Positions 1-5,871 are shown, numbered from the stretch's first letter. The stretch: 10,194 nucleotides of DNA from an uncultured Eubacteriales bacterium (GCA_900542245.1 UQMQ01000083.1:1-10194), one strand, 5' to 3'. The notes: generated by a model not told the origin, from the sequence alone. Translations and numbers: made by a program.

Positions 1-308
1 TGGAACACCATGTTGCCGAACATCGTCAGGAAAAAGATCAAAAAGCCGTAGCGGAACCACTTGGAGGACATCCAGCGCGGTGTCGGCTTGCAGCGGGAGC
101 ATTTCAGATCGGTCCCCAGCTTGCTGAACAGCTGCCCACGTCCGCAGAGGTGGTTACAGAAAAACTTGTTTCCACCGAAGATAGCTAAAATCAGCGGCAG
201 CAGAAAGTCGATCATGCCGAGCCATGCAAAGAGAATATTGAAAAAGCCCAGTGCAAAGTAGACTATGGCATAGACCCATAGATAATCGTACCAGTGTTTT
301 TTCTTCAT
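1..308 (-). CDS. Membrane-bound 4Fe-4S protein, 3' end cut by window edge
   Basis: Reading leftward from the ATG at 308-306, the frame stays open for 102 codons to the window edge, so only the N-terminal part is visible. The protein begins MKKKHWYDYLW. A hydrophobic stretch follows at about residues 10-45, then a cysteine cluster (FCNHLCGRGQLF, then CSRCKPTPRW), then a second hydrophobic stretch at about 85-102. This hydrophobic/Cys/hydrophobic layout resembles membrane 4Fe-4S proteins of the NapH/YccM/NosR type, which pass electrons across or along the membrane; the family assignment is by memory of motifs. Its ATG overlaps the stop codon of the upstream ferredoxin gene (ATGA at 308-305), implying translational coupling. 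I infer that it is the membrane electron entry or exit point for the ferredoxin and the FTR-like protein in the same operon. The missing C-terminus prevents a firmer call. Confidence 0.75.
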   Translation of the reverse strand, partial: MKKKHWYDYLWVYAIVYFALGFFNILFAWLGMIDFLLPLILAIFGGNKFFCNHLCGRGQLFSKLGTDLKCSRCKPTPRWMSSKWFRYGFLIFFLTMFGNMVF

Positions 309-508
309 GCCTCGTCCCTCGCTTTCACCGCTATGCAGCCGACGGGGCAGAGCTTTGCGCACTTCCCGCAGCCTACACAGCGATCCTGCTGCACCAAGGC
401 ATAGCAGCCGCGATGGACTTGAACCGCGTCTAGCGGGCAGGTATTTTCACATACGCCGCAGGCGACGCATTGCGTCCTGTCCACGACAGCCAGTTTTTTT
501 GACAGCAT
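305..508 (-). CDS. 2[4Fe-4S] ferredoxin
   Basis: This small protein of 67 residues carries two classical cluster motifs, CVACGVCENTCP (C14, C17, C20, C24) and CVGCGKCAKLCP (C44, C47, C50, C54). That is the size and arrangement of clostridial-type bacterial ferredoxins, which are soluble low-potential electron carriers. Two further cysteines lie at residues 35 and 58. Translation starts at the ATG at 508-506, with a good AGGGAGG ribosome-binding site 7 bases upstream. The whole gap to the preceding FTR-like gene is 12 bp and holds this site. The stop codon overlaps the start of the membrane Fe-S gene. I infer that it carries electrons between the membrane protein and the FTR-like protein, because all three are in one tight operon. 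Confidence 0.93.
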   Translation of the reverse strand: MLSKKLAVVDRTQCVACGVCENTCPLDAVQVHRGCYALVQQDRCVGCGKCAKLCPVGCIAVKARDEA

Positions 509-520
509 GGTGTTCCTCCC

Positions 521-724
521 TTAATCCTGCAAGGATTTGTAGTAGAGCATGCAGTGGCAGAATCCCTCGAAGTCCGGGTCTGCAATTTGATCCTTGAACT
601 CCTGACACATACATTTGGTTGCCTCTGTGCGCTCTCTGCGGCAGGGACAGTATCCACCGGTGCGCTTGAGTCCCTCTTTGATGGTATCAACCATCGCCTG
701 ATCGGGATTGAGTTTAATTTTCAT
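521..724 (-). CDS. Ferredoxin:thioredoxin reductase catalytic-subunit-like protein
   Basis: The protein has 67 residues with three CxC pairs: CPC (C26, C28), CMC (C38, C40) and CHC (C56, C58). The order CPC...CxC...CHC is the signature of the ferredoxin:thioredoxin reductase catalytic (beta) subunit. In that family one 4Fe-4S cluster sits beside a redox-active disulfide and passes single electrons from ferredoxin to reduce a thioredoxin disulfide. By analogy C28 and C58 would form the active disulfide. I chose the ATG at 724-722, which follows AGAGGTGG with a 5-base gap. An upstream in-frame ATG at 766 would add 14 residues but has no ribosome-binding site and would lie upstream of the predicted transcription start. 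The gene is first in an operon with a ferredoxin and a membrane Fe-S protein. No variable (alpha) FTR subunit is visible. The thioredoxin-like partner is unknown. Confidence 0.88.
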   Translation of the reverse strand: MKIKLNPDQAMVDTIKEGLKRTGGYCPCRRERTEATKCMCQEFKDQIADPDFEGFCHCMLYYKSLQD

Positions 725-754
725 GTTTACCACCTCTTTCTTGATTGTGGCTTT

Positions 755-796
755 ATCATACCACATGACAAAGCACTTTTCTGTGACGAAGTCACA
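755..796 (-). promoter_or_regulatory. Predicted Crp/Fnr-activated promoter of the FTR-like operon
   Basis: On the minus strand a TATGAT -10 element occupies 760-755, predicting a start near 748, about 24 bases before the FTR-like ATG. No good -35 hexamer exists at the normal distance. A perfect inverted repeat, TGTGAC-GAA-GTCACA (782-796), is centred at 789, about -41 from the predicted start. That is the place where CRP and FNR dimers bind at class II activated promoters. The half-site TGTGA is the CRP recognition sequence. The two TGTGA halves are separated by 5 bases rather than the usual 6, which is a caveat. The adjacent Crp/Fnr regulator is the obvious candidate activator (inference). 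Confidence 0.6.
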
Positions 797-804
797 TTGA
801 TAAA

Positions 805-832
805 GAAAAAAATCGGTGCTGAAAAAGCACCG
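805..832 (-). terminator. Intrinsic terminator of the Crp/Fnr gene
   Basis: Reading leftward, a 7-bp stem CGGTGCT/AGCACCG (832-826 with 820-814) with a 5-base loop is followed directly by a run of seven T (812-806). It starts 18 bases past the regulator stop codon. It separates the regulator transcript from the FTR-like operon, so that operon needs its own promoter. Confidence 0.88.
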
Positions 833-849
833 GTTTTAAATAGATCTAT

Positions 850-1506
850 TCATTTTAGGCGATGGAGTCCGTCTGTATCCCGCAGCGTGATCGCACCGCG
901 TTTCAGCTCCACCAGACCGTCCTCCGAGAAGCTTTTGAGCATCCGCGCTACCGCCTCCCGCGCCGAGCTGATGTGCTGAGCGATCTGCGTATGCGTCATC
1001 CGTATCGTATCAGAGCCGGTACGCGCCGCTTCAGCAAGGAGAAATTCTGCCAGCCGCCGATCCAAGCCCTTGAATAAAATCTGCTGCATCGCCCACATAA
1101 CATCAGAGAATCGTTTCGTCGCCAGTTCATAGAGGAAACAACGGAGATGGAGGTTTTGTGCCGCAAGCGCGTCGACGATATTTGCGGGAATCAACAGCAC
1201 CTCAGTATCGGCTCCGGCACTCAGCTGTGTATCAAAGGTGATCTGGCTGATGACACAGGAGGCAGAAAGCACACAAAGCTCGCCCGGATAAAGGCGAAAC
1301 AGTGTTACCTCTCGTCCTTCTTCGGAGAGAAGATAGGTGCGGAGCTCGCCGGAAAGCACAAACAGCATGCCGAGACATTCCTTGTCACTGCTGTGTACAA
1401 ACGATCCCTTTCCGTAATGACGGACCGCGCTGCTTCGGCGTATCATATCTTTTTCATGTTCGGTCAAGAATGACCAGAACGGAAGTTGTGTCAGTGTGTG
1501 TTCCAT
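850..1506 (-). CDS. Crp/Fnr-family transcriptional regulator
   Basis: The protein has 218 residues, the usual size for the family. An N-terminal cyclic-nucleotide-binding-like beta-barrel (about 25-115) includes VLSGELRTYLLSEEGRE. A long dimerisation helix follows (about 115-145). The C-terminal winged helix-turn-helix spans about 150-215, with THTQIAQHISSAREAVARML as the core. R183-E184-x3-R188 in the recognition helix matches the Arg-Glu-x3-Arg that E. coli CRP uses to read TGTGA, and differs from the FNR pattern. Two cysteines lie close together in CVLSASC (C78, C84), with others at 44 and 123. No FNR-type N-terminal four-cysteine cluster is present, so the signal is unknown; redox sensing through C78/C84 is only a guess. 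The start is fixed by an in-frame TAG a few codons upstream; the ribosome-binding site (AGAGAG) is weak. The gene ends in its own terminator and probably controls the adjacent Fe-S operon. Confidence 0.93.
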   Translation of the reverse strand: MEHTLTQLPFWSFLTEHEKDMIRRSSAVRHYGKGSFVHSSDKECLGMLFVLSGELRTYLLSEEGREVTLFRLYPGELCVLSASCVISQITFDTQLSAGADTEVLLIPANIVDALAAQNLHLRCFLYELATKRFSDVMWAMQQILFKGLDRRLAEFLLAEAARTGSDTIRMTHTQIAQHISSAREAVARMLKSFSEDGLVELKRGAITLRDTDGLHRLK

Positions 1507-1607
1507 ATCAGTGTGTACTCTCTATCAGTGGCAGCTGTGCTCCCGCAGCCATGCGCACCGCGCACATCATCGGCGTGATTGCCATATTATGAACGGTTTG
1601 TGCTTGC

Positions 1608-2180
1608 TTATAGCGGGGCATCGATGTTTTCCTTGGTCTTTTGGATTTTCTTAAGCTGACGGCTGAAGAAAATATCGGATACGAAGTCTGCCAGACCGCT
1701 GACGAAGAGACCGAGACCGAGCATGAAGAACAGCACCTTGGCGGTGGAGAACGGGTTCATCATGACCAGCACACCGAACAGCGCGATGACGATGGAGATG
1801 ATCAGCACACCTTTGGAGGTGTTGTAGCCGAATTTTTTGAAGTTGATGACGTTCTGGATGCCTTCGAGCCCCTTGTAGGTGATCATAAAGCCGAGGATGA
1901 ACGGGATCAGTGCAATCACAATCGTACCCTTGAACCAGAGGAAAATCCCGAAGATCACGAGGCTGATACCGGCGGCGAAACCGTTGGTGTCATCCATGAT
2001 GCGGCTTTCCACCTTGGTCACGCTGTAGCCGATCAGCTTCAGCACGCCGAACACGATGACGCAGACTGCCAGCATGGTGCAGATGATGTTCTCGACTGTC
2101 TGCGGCCAGAGCATGAGCGCCAGACCGAAGAGAATATAAATAAACGAGGTAACGAATTTCATCATATTGGATTCTTTCAT
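1608..2180 (-). CDS. HdeD/DUF308-family membrane protein
   Basis: The protein has 190 residues and is almost entirely made of six predicted transmembrane helices. They lie at about 7-24, 29-51, 66-84, 86-110, 122-142 and 150-172, with a charged C-terminal tail containing KKIQKTKEN. Helix pairs with short polar links and GxxxF/GL repeats are typical of the DUF308 (HdeD-like) family. Its best-known member is an E. coli protein linked to acid resistance; no biochemical activity can be inferred here. I chose the ATG at 2180-2178 because GAAAGGA lies about 8 bases upstream. Two further ATG codons follow at residues 6-7. The frame stays open far upstream, but only because it runs antisense through rarA. 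The 101 bp between this stop codon and the Crp/Fnr ATG contain no clear terminator, so readthrough into the regulator gene is possible. Confidence 0.88.
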   Translation of the reverse strand: MKESNMMKFVTSFIYILFGLALMLWPQTVENIICTMLAVCVIVFGVLKLIGYSVTKVESRIMDDTNGFAAGISLVIFGIFLWFKGTIVIALIPFILGFMITYKGLEGIQNVINFKKFGYNTSKGVLIISIVIALFGVLVMMNPFSTAKVLFFMLGLGLFVSGLADFVSDIFFSRQLKKIQKTKENIDAPL

Positions 2181-2273
2181 TTTTGTTTTCCTTTCTATGG
2201 GCCGCGCCGGGCTTGCGCCGATTTCCGGCAGCGCCGCCGTCGTTTGCGGTTTGTCAACCGCTATATTAAGAAT

Positions 2274-2302
2274 ATTATACCCGCAGACACGAAAAAATGC
2301 AA
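2274..2302 (-). promoter_or_regulatory. SigmaA-type promoter of the DUF308 gene
   Basis: On the minus strand a TTGCAT -35 (2302-2297) and a perfect TATAAT -10 (2279-2274) are separated by 17 bp. The predicted start near 2267 gives a leader of about 87 bases. A weaker plus-strand pair, TTGTCA (2251-2256) and TATTAT (2273-2278) with 16 bp between them, overlaps it and could be an extra rarA promoter. Confidence 0.65.
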
Positions 2303-2359
2303 TGCACAAAGCAAGCAGTCTGCCGCAATCCTGCAGTACAGACCGGACGCGCCGGGCGC

Positions 2360-2388
2360 TTGCAGGCAGCAAGATATTTTGATATAAT
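2360..2388 (+). promoter_or_regulatory. SigmaA-type promoter of rarA
   Basis: TTGCAG (2360-2365) and TATAAT (2383-2388) are separated by the optimal 17 bp. The predicted start near 2395 is followed by the ribosome-binding site GGAGG (2406-2410), 5 bases before the rarA ATG. Confidence 0.8.
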
Positions 2389-2415
2389 ACTTTTGTCACA
2401 GTTACGGAGGTTACA

Positions 2416-3777
2416 ATGGAACAGACAACCATGTTTGATAATAGAACAGCGCAGCCGCTGGCGTCCCGCCTCAGACCGGAGCGCTTGGAGGAATTTGTCG
2501 GACAGAAGCATTTGATCGGCGAGGGCAAAGTGCTGCGTAGATTGATAGAGAGCGACCATATCTCATCCATGATTTTTTGGGGACCGCCGGGCGTCGGCAA
2601 GACCACGCTGGCGCGCATTATCGCCAACCGCACGAAAGCGACCTTCATCGACTTTTCGGCGGTAACCAGCGGGATCAAGGAGATCAAGACGGTCATGCAG
2701 CGTGCGGAGAATAATCGGCGATTTGGAGAAAAAACGATTGTTTTTGTCGACGAGATCCACCGCTTCAACAAGGCACAGCAGGACGCCTTCCTGCCGTTTG
2801 TGGAAAAGGGCAGTATCATTCTGATCGGCGCGACGACTGAGAACCCGTCTTTCGAGGTCAATGGCGCGCTGCTATCCCGCTGCAAGGTATTCGTCCTGCA
2901 GGGATTAAAGACTGAGGATCTGGTCGCGCTTTTGAGCCGGGCGCTGACGGACCCGCGGGGGTTCGGCGGACAGAACATTCGTATGGAGGACGATGCGCTG
3001 ACGATGATTGCAAGCTTTGCGAACGGTGACGCGCGGATGGCGCTTTCGACGCTGGAGATGGCAGTCCTGAACGGCGATCTCGTGCAGGAAAAAAAGCGAG
3101 AGAACGGACAAGAAGTCGTGCAGGAGGTAACGGTGGTAACACCGGAGACGTTGGAGCAGTGTACCTCCAAAAAAACGTTATTATACGATAAGAAAGGTGA
3201 AGAGCATTACAACCTGATCTCGGCACTCCACAAGTCGATGCGAAACTCCGATCCGGATGCCGCGGTGTACTGGCTGGCGCGTATGCTGGAGGCTGGAGAG
3301 GATCCGCTGTATGTCGCGCGGCGCGTGGTGCGCTTTGCCAGTGAGGATATCGGACTGGCGGACCCGCGGGCGCTGGAGATCGCGGTGGCAGCTTATCAGG
3401 CCTGCCATTTTATCGGTATGCCGGAGTGTTCTGTGAATCTGACACAGGCGGTGACCTACATGGCGATGGTGCCGAAGTCGAATGCCATGGAGGTGGCATA
3501 TTTCGCGGCGCGGGAGGACGCAATCGCGCAGCTCGCGGAGCCGGTACCGCTCGTGCTTCGCAACGCGCCGACGAAGCTGATGAAGGAGCTCGATTACGGC
3601 AAGGGTTATCAGTACGCGCATGATACCAAGGAAAAAATTACTGCCATGCAGTGTTTGCCGGATTCTTTAGTTGACCGGGAATACTACCGCCCGACGGACC
3701 AGGGACTGGAGGCGCGGTTCAAAGAGCGTCTGGCGCAGATCAAGGATTGGAAACGTAAGCACCGTGAAAAGCTATAG
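2416..3777 (+). CDS. rarA: Replication-associated recombination protein A, AAA+ ATPase (RarA/MgsA)
   Basis: RarA is a cytosolic AAA+ ATPase related to clamp loaders and to eukaryotic WRNIP1. It acts at stalled or damaged replication forks. This protein has 453 residues, full length for the family. In order: the N-terminal SRLRPERLEEFVGQKHLIG motif (17-35), Walker A GPPGVGKT (56-63), Walker B IVFVDEIHRFNK (108-119), sensor 1 GATTENPSF (138-146), and the arginine finger in LLSRCKVF. A C-terminal helical region (about 250-450) contains YWLARMLEAGEDPLYVARR and ASEDIGLADPRA, typical of the family's tetramerisation part. A strong GGAGG site precedes the ATG. The gene is transcribed alone, with a promoter upstream and a 17-bp-stem terminator downstream, so it is probably independent of the sporulation genes that follow. 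Residues 220-240, between the ATPase core and the C-terminal part, look like a charged insertion rich in E, K and V. Confidence 0.96.
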   Translation: MEQTTMFDNRTAQPLASRLRPERLEEFVGQKHLIGEGKVLRRLIESDHISSMIFWGPPGVGKTTLARIIANRTKATFIDFSAVTSGIKEIKTVMQRAENNRRFGEKTIVFVDEIHRFNKAQQDAFLPFVEKGSIILIGATTENPSFEVNGALLSRCKVFVLQGLKTEDLVALLSRALTDPRGFGGQNIRMEDDALTMIASFANGDARMALSTLEMAVLNGDLVQEKKRENGQEVVQEVTVVTPETLEQCTSKKTLLYDKKGEEHYNLISALHKSMRNSDPDAAVYWLARMLEAGEDPLYVARRVVRFASEDIGLADPRALEIAVAAYQACHFIGMPECSVNLTQAVTYMAMVPKSNAMEVAYFAAREDAIAQLAEPVPLVLRNAPTKLMKELDYGKGYQYAHDTKEKITAMQCLPDSLVDREYYRPTDQGLEARFKERLAQIKDWKRKHREKL

Positions 3778-3820
3778 CGCTGGCACTGCGGACGAAACTG
3801 ACAGGATGAAGAGAACACGA

Positions 3821-3868
3821 CAAAAGTGTGCAAAGGAATGATAGAATCCTTTGCACACTTTTGCCTTT
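3821..3868 (+). terminator. Strong intrinsic terminator after rarA
   Basis: A perfect 17-bp inverted repeat (3821-3837 with 3847-3863, core AAAGTGTGCAAAGGA) encloses a 9-base loop. Its 3' arm ends in CTTTTG, followed by CCTTTAT. The A-rich 5' side would also allow it to stop minus-strand transcripts. It isolates spoIIGA from rarA readthrough. Confidence 0.85.
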
Positions 3869-3930
3869 ATGCAGGAAATATTGCCCGGTGGTATTTCTTA
3901 CATCATAAAAAATTTGCCGCGGGTGACGCC

Positions 3931-3965
3931 TTTCGACAGGATGCGCGGCGGACGTGCGTTATGAT
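3931..3965 (+). promoter_or_regulatory. Candidate Spo0A-controlled promoter of spoIIGA-sigE
   Basis: TTTCGACA at 3931-3938 is, on the minus strand, TGTCGAAA, containing the full TGTCGAA core of the Spo0A box. Its TCGACA half resembles a -35 hexamer and lies 21 bp from a TATGAT -10 (3960-3965). Known Spo0A-activated SigmaA promoters in Bacillus subtilis (spoIIE, spoIIG) have this layout, with an over-long 21-22 bp spacer and a 0A box over the -35. The predicted start near 3972 would leave a leader of only about 14 bases, which is a caveat. A competing pair with normal spacing, TTGCCC (3881-3886) and CATAAA (3904-3909), exists upstream. Confidence 0.55.
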
Positions 3966-3985
3966 AAGCAGGTGAGGTCGGGAAC

Positions 3986-4915
3986 ATGGTGATTTATGGG
4001 GAATACCTGTTTTTGGAAAACTTGATAAGCGGCGTGCTGCTGCTGCTTCTGACCGGGAAGCTTCTGGGAGAACGCATACGCAAGGGGAGGCTCTTGTGTG
4101 CCGCACTGCTGTGCGGCGTGAGCGGATTCCTGCTTTTGGTGCCGCCGATCGGGGTCGCTGCCCCGGGGTTACAGGCAGCGGCGGGGGACACAGGCGGCAT
4201 GGCACCTTGGTTGCCTGTGTTGCATGCCATCGGCGGCTTTGCTGTCAGAATCCTCGCAGCGTTGCTGATTCCCTATCTGGCTTTTGGGGCGAACAGCCTG
4301 CTGCTGTTTCTCAAAAAAGGCGTGGTCTTTTTGGGTCTGACCCTGCTGTCGGGCGGCGCTGCCATGGCGTTCCTTTTGTGGCGGCAGATTCCGGCAGTCA
4401 GCGGAAACGGCAGTATTTACATAGAGGCTGTGACCTATTTACAGCTTTTGTGCTGGGGCATACTGGCATTTGGACTTGCGTGGTGGTTCGTCAGGCTGAT
4501 TCGTCTGCTGCGCCTTTCCCAATGGACGGAGGGCGAGCTGCAGGTGCAGATGCAGGAGGGCGGTCGTACCTATAGCCTGCACGCGGCCATCGATACCGCA
4601 AATTGCCTGCGGGAGCCGCTGAGCGGCAGTCCGGTAATCCTGCTCGACCGCAAGGCTAAGAAAAAATTGGGTATCGCGGGGTCCGTTGCAGCATCACAGT
4701 ATGCCAACCGCTTTGCTGCCGTTCCCTATCGGGCAGTCGGTACAACGACCGGAGTCCTGGAGGGCTTGCGCGCGGACGAAATTATGTTTCAAAATCGAAA
4801 CCTGCAGGCAAGCGTACTGGCATTTTATGACGGAGATTTCGGCGATGTCGAGGCGCTGGTGAACAGAGAGGTGATTCATGATGAGATTCTTCAGACACAT
4901 GCCGCAGGGGCATGA
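3986..4915 (+). CDS. spoIIGA: SpoIIGA, sporulation sigma-E factor-processing peptidase
   Basis: SpoIIGA is an integral membrane aspartic protease of the mother cell. It removes the pro-sequence of pro-SigmaE after a signal from the forespore. The protein has 309 residues. The N-terminal half holds about five membrane segments: residues 8-26, 36-54, 78-100, 104-132 and 150-175. The soluble C-terminal protease half contains AIDTANCLREPLSG, with D203 as the predicted catalytic aspartate, and later LEGLRADEIMF and LAFYDGDF. The family is usually D-S/T-G at the catalytic site; here it reads D-T-A-N. The first residues (VIYGEYLFLENLISG) match the family's usual start, which supports the ATG at 3986. 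A GGTGAGGT ribosome-binding site (3971-3978) lies 7 bases before it. The end overlaps the start of sigE by 38 bp, the usual coupling of protease and substrate. Confidence 0.94.
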   Translation: MVIYGEYLFLENLISGVLLLLLTGKLLGERIRKGRLLCAALLCGVSGFLLLVPPIGVAAPGLQAAAGDTGGMAPWLPVLHAIGGFAVRILAALLIPYLAFGANSLLLFLKKGVVFLGLTLLSGGAAMAFLLWRQIPAVSGNGSIYIEAVTYLQLLCWGILAFGLAWWFVRLIRLLRLSQWTEGELQVQMQEGGRTYSLHAAIDTANCLREPLSGSPVILLDRKAKKKLGIAGSVAASQYANRFAAVPYRAVGTTTGVLEGLRADEIMFQNRNLQASVLAFYDGDFGDVEALVNREVIHDEILQTHAAGA

Positions 4916-5717
4916 GGCTTCAGATAAGACAAATAGGATGACTACAGATGAAAGTGCGGCAGACAGAAAAGATTTGGATAAACCACAGAGCTTACTGCAG
5001 AGACTTTCTCGGAAAATCAGTGAGACTTGCGAAAAAATCAGGATGCGCAGGCTGCTGCGCCGGGCGAGGGGAATTTACTACATCGGCGGCAGTGATGTGC
5101 TGCCGGAACCGCTGGACAGCGAGGAAGAACGCAGATGCCTTGCGGCCTATGCGGCGGGCAGCGACGAGGCACGAAGCATGCTGATCGAGCACAATCTGCG
5201 GCTGGTCGTGTACATTGCCAAAAAATTCGAGAACGCGGGCATCAATGTGGAGGATCTGATCTCGATCGGCACGATCGGGCTGATCAAAGCGGTGAACACC
5301 TTCAAGGTAGACAAAAATATCAAACTGGCAACCTATGCGTCGCGCTGCATCGAGAACGAGATTTTGATGTATCTGCGGCGCAGCACGAAGCGCAAGAGCG
5401 AGGTGAGCCTCGATGAACCGCTGAACGTGGACTGGGACGGCAATGAGCTGCTGCTCAGCGATATTCTGGGGACTGAGAACGACATTGTCTCGCAGCATCT
5501 GGAGGAGGAGGTCAATCGCAGTCTTTTGTATAGTGCCATGGAGAAGCTCACGCCGCGTGAGCGGGAGCTGATGGAGATGCGGTTCGGTCTTAAAAACGGA
5601 AAAGAAATGACACAAAAGGAGGTTGCCGACAAGCTGGGGATCTCGCAGTCCTATATTTCGCGTCTCGAAAAGCGCATCATCACAAGGCTGCAGCGGGAAA
5701 TGCGCAAGCTGGGGTGA
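4878..5717 (+). CDS. sigE: RNA polymerase sporulation sigma factor SigmaE (pro-SigmaE)
   Basis: SigmaE directs early mother-cell gene expression after asymmetric division. Sigma regions are clear: region 2 contains HNLRLVVYIAKKFENAG and IGLIKAVNTF (105-142), with DNA-reading KLATYASRCIENEILMYLRR (149-168). The SigmaE hallmark EPLNVDWDGNELLLSD is at 180-195. The region 4 helix-turn-helix is MTQKEVADKLGISQSYISRLEKR (244-266). The processing-site motif IYYIGG is at 66-71; B. subtilis pro-SigmaE is cut between the two tyrosines there. Translation probably starts at ATG 4878 or the next codon, ATG 4881, because AGAGGTGAT (4867-4875) lies just upstream. That gives 278-279 residues and a pro-sequence of about 67, against 27 in B. 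subtilis. Residues 39-65 form the basic amphipathic part expected of a pro-sequence; residues 1-38 are an extra polar extension. A later start (ATG 4938) has a weaker ribosome-binding site. The stop codon is followed by a 154-bp gap before sigG. Confidence 0.96.
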   Translation: MMRFFRHMPQGHEASDKTNRMTTDESAADRKDLDKPQSLLQRLSRKISETCEKIRMRRLLRRARGIYYIGGSDVLPEPLDSEEERRCLAAYAAGSDEARSMLIEHNLRLVVYIAKKFENAGINVEDLISIGTIGLIKAVNTFKVDKNIKLATYASRCIENEILMYLRRSTKRKSEVSLDEPLNVDWDGNELLLSDILGTENDIVSQHLEEEVNRSLLYSAMEKLTPRERELMEMRFGLKNGKEMTQKEVADKLGISQSYISRLEKRIITRLQREMRKLG

Positions 5718-5738
5718 GGGAAAGCCGATAATTGGCAG

Positions 5739-5768
5739 GTATGAAGCCCTGCACCATCGTACATAACA
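5739..5768 (+). promoter_or_regulatory. SigmaF/SigmaG-type promoter upstream of sigG
   Basis: GTATG (5739-5743) and CATAACA (5762-5768) are separated by 18 bp. They fit the forespore SigmaG consensus gHATR-N18-CATWHTA with one mismatch (C for T in the -10). The closely related SigmaF pattern is also largely satisfied. The site lies about 100 bp before the sigG start, where forespore-specific transcription of sigG is expected. Confidence 0.6.
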
Positions 5769-5871
5769 ATCTTATACGTTACATATGCAGGAGATCGCTT
5801 ACCCGTGGGATTTTCCAATCGGCGCGAGAAAATTTTCCTGCATCAAATTACGAATGAGGACTGGTGTGACT

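Noticed and set aside
430..690. An 86-codon minus-strand frame across the ferredoxin and FTR-like genes
   Set aside because: It is out of frame with two clear Cys-motif proteins and has no ribosome-binding site.
1552..1564. TGCGC-ACC-GCGCA inverted repeat between the DUF308 and Crp/Fnr genes
   Set aside because: It is short, GC-rich and without a T-run, so neither a terminator nor a convincing operator.
1608..3170. A single 520-codon open frame on the minus strand
   Set aside because: Only codons from 2180 leftward encode the hydrophobic DUF308 protein with a good ribosome-binding site. The upstream part runs antisense through rarA and has no family resemblance.
5735..5755. Terminator between sigE and sigG
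   Set aside because: GCAGG and CCTGC can pair over 5 bp but no T-run follows.
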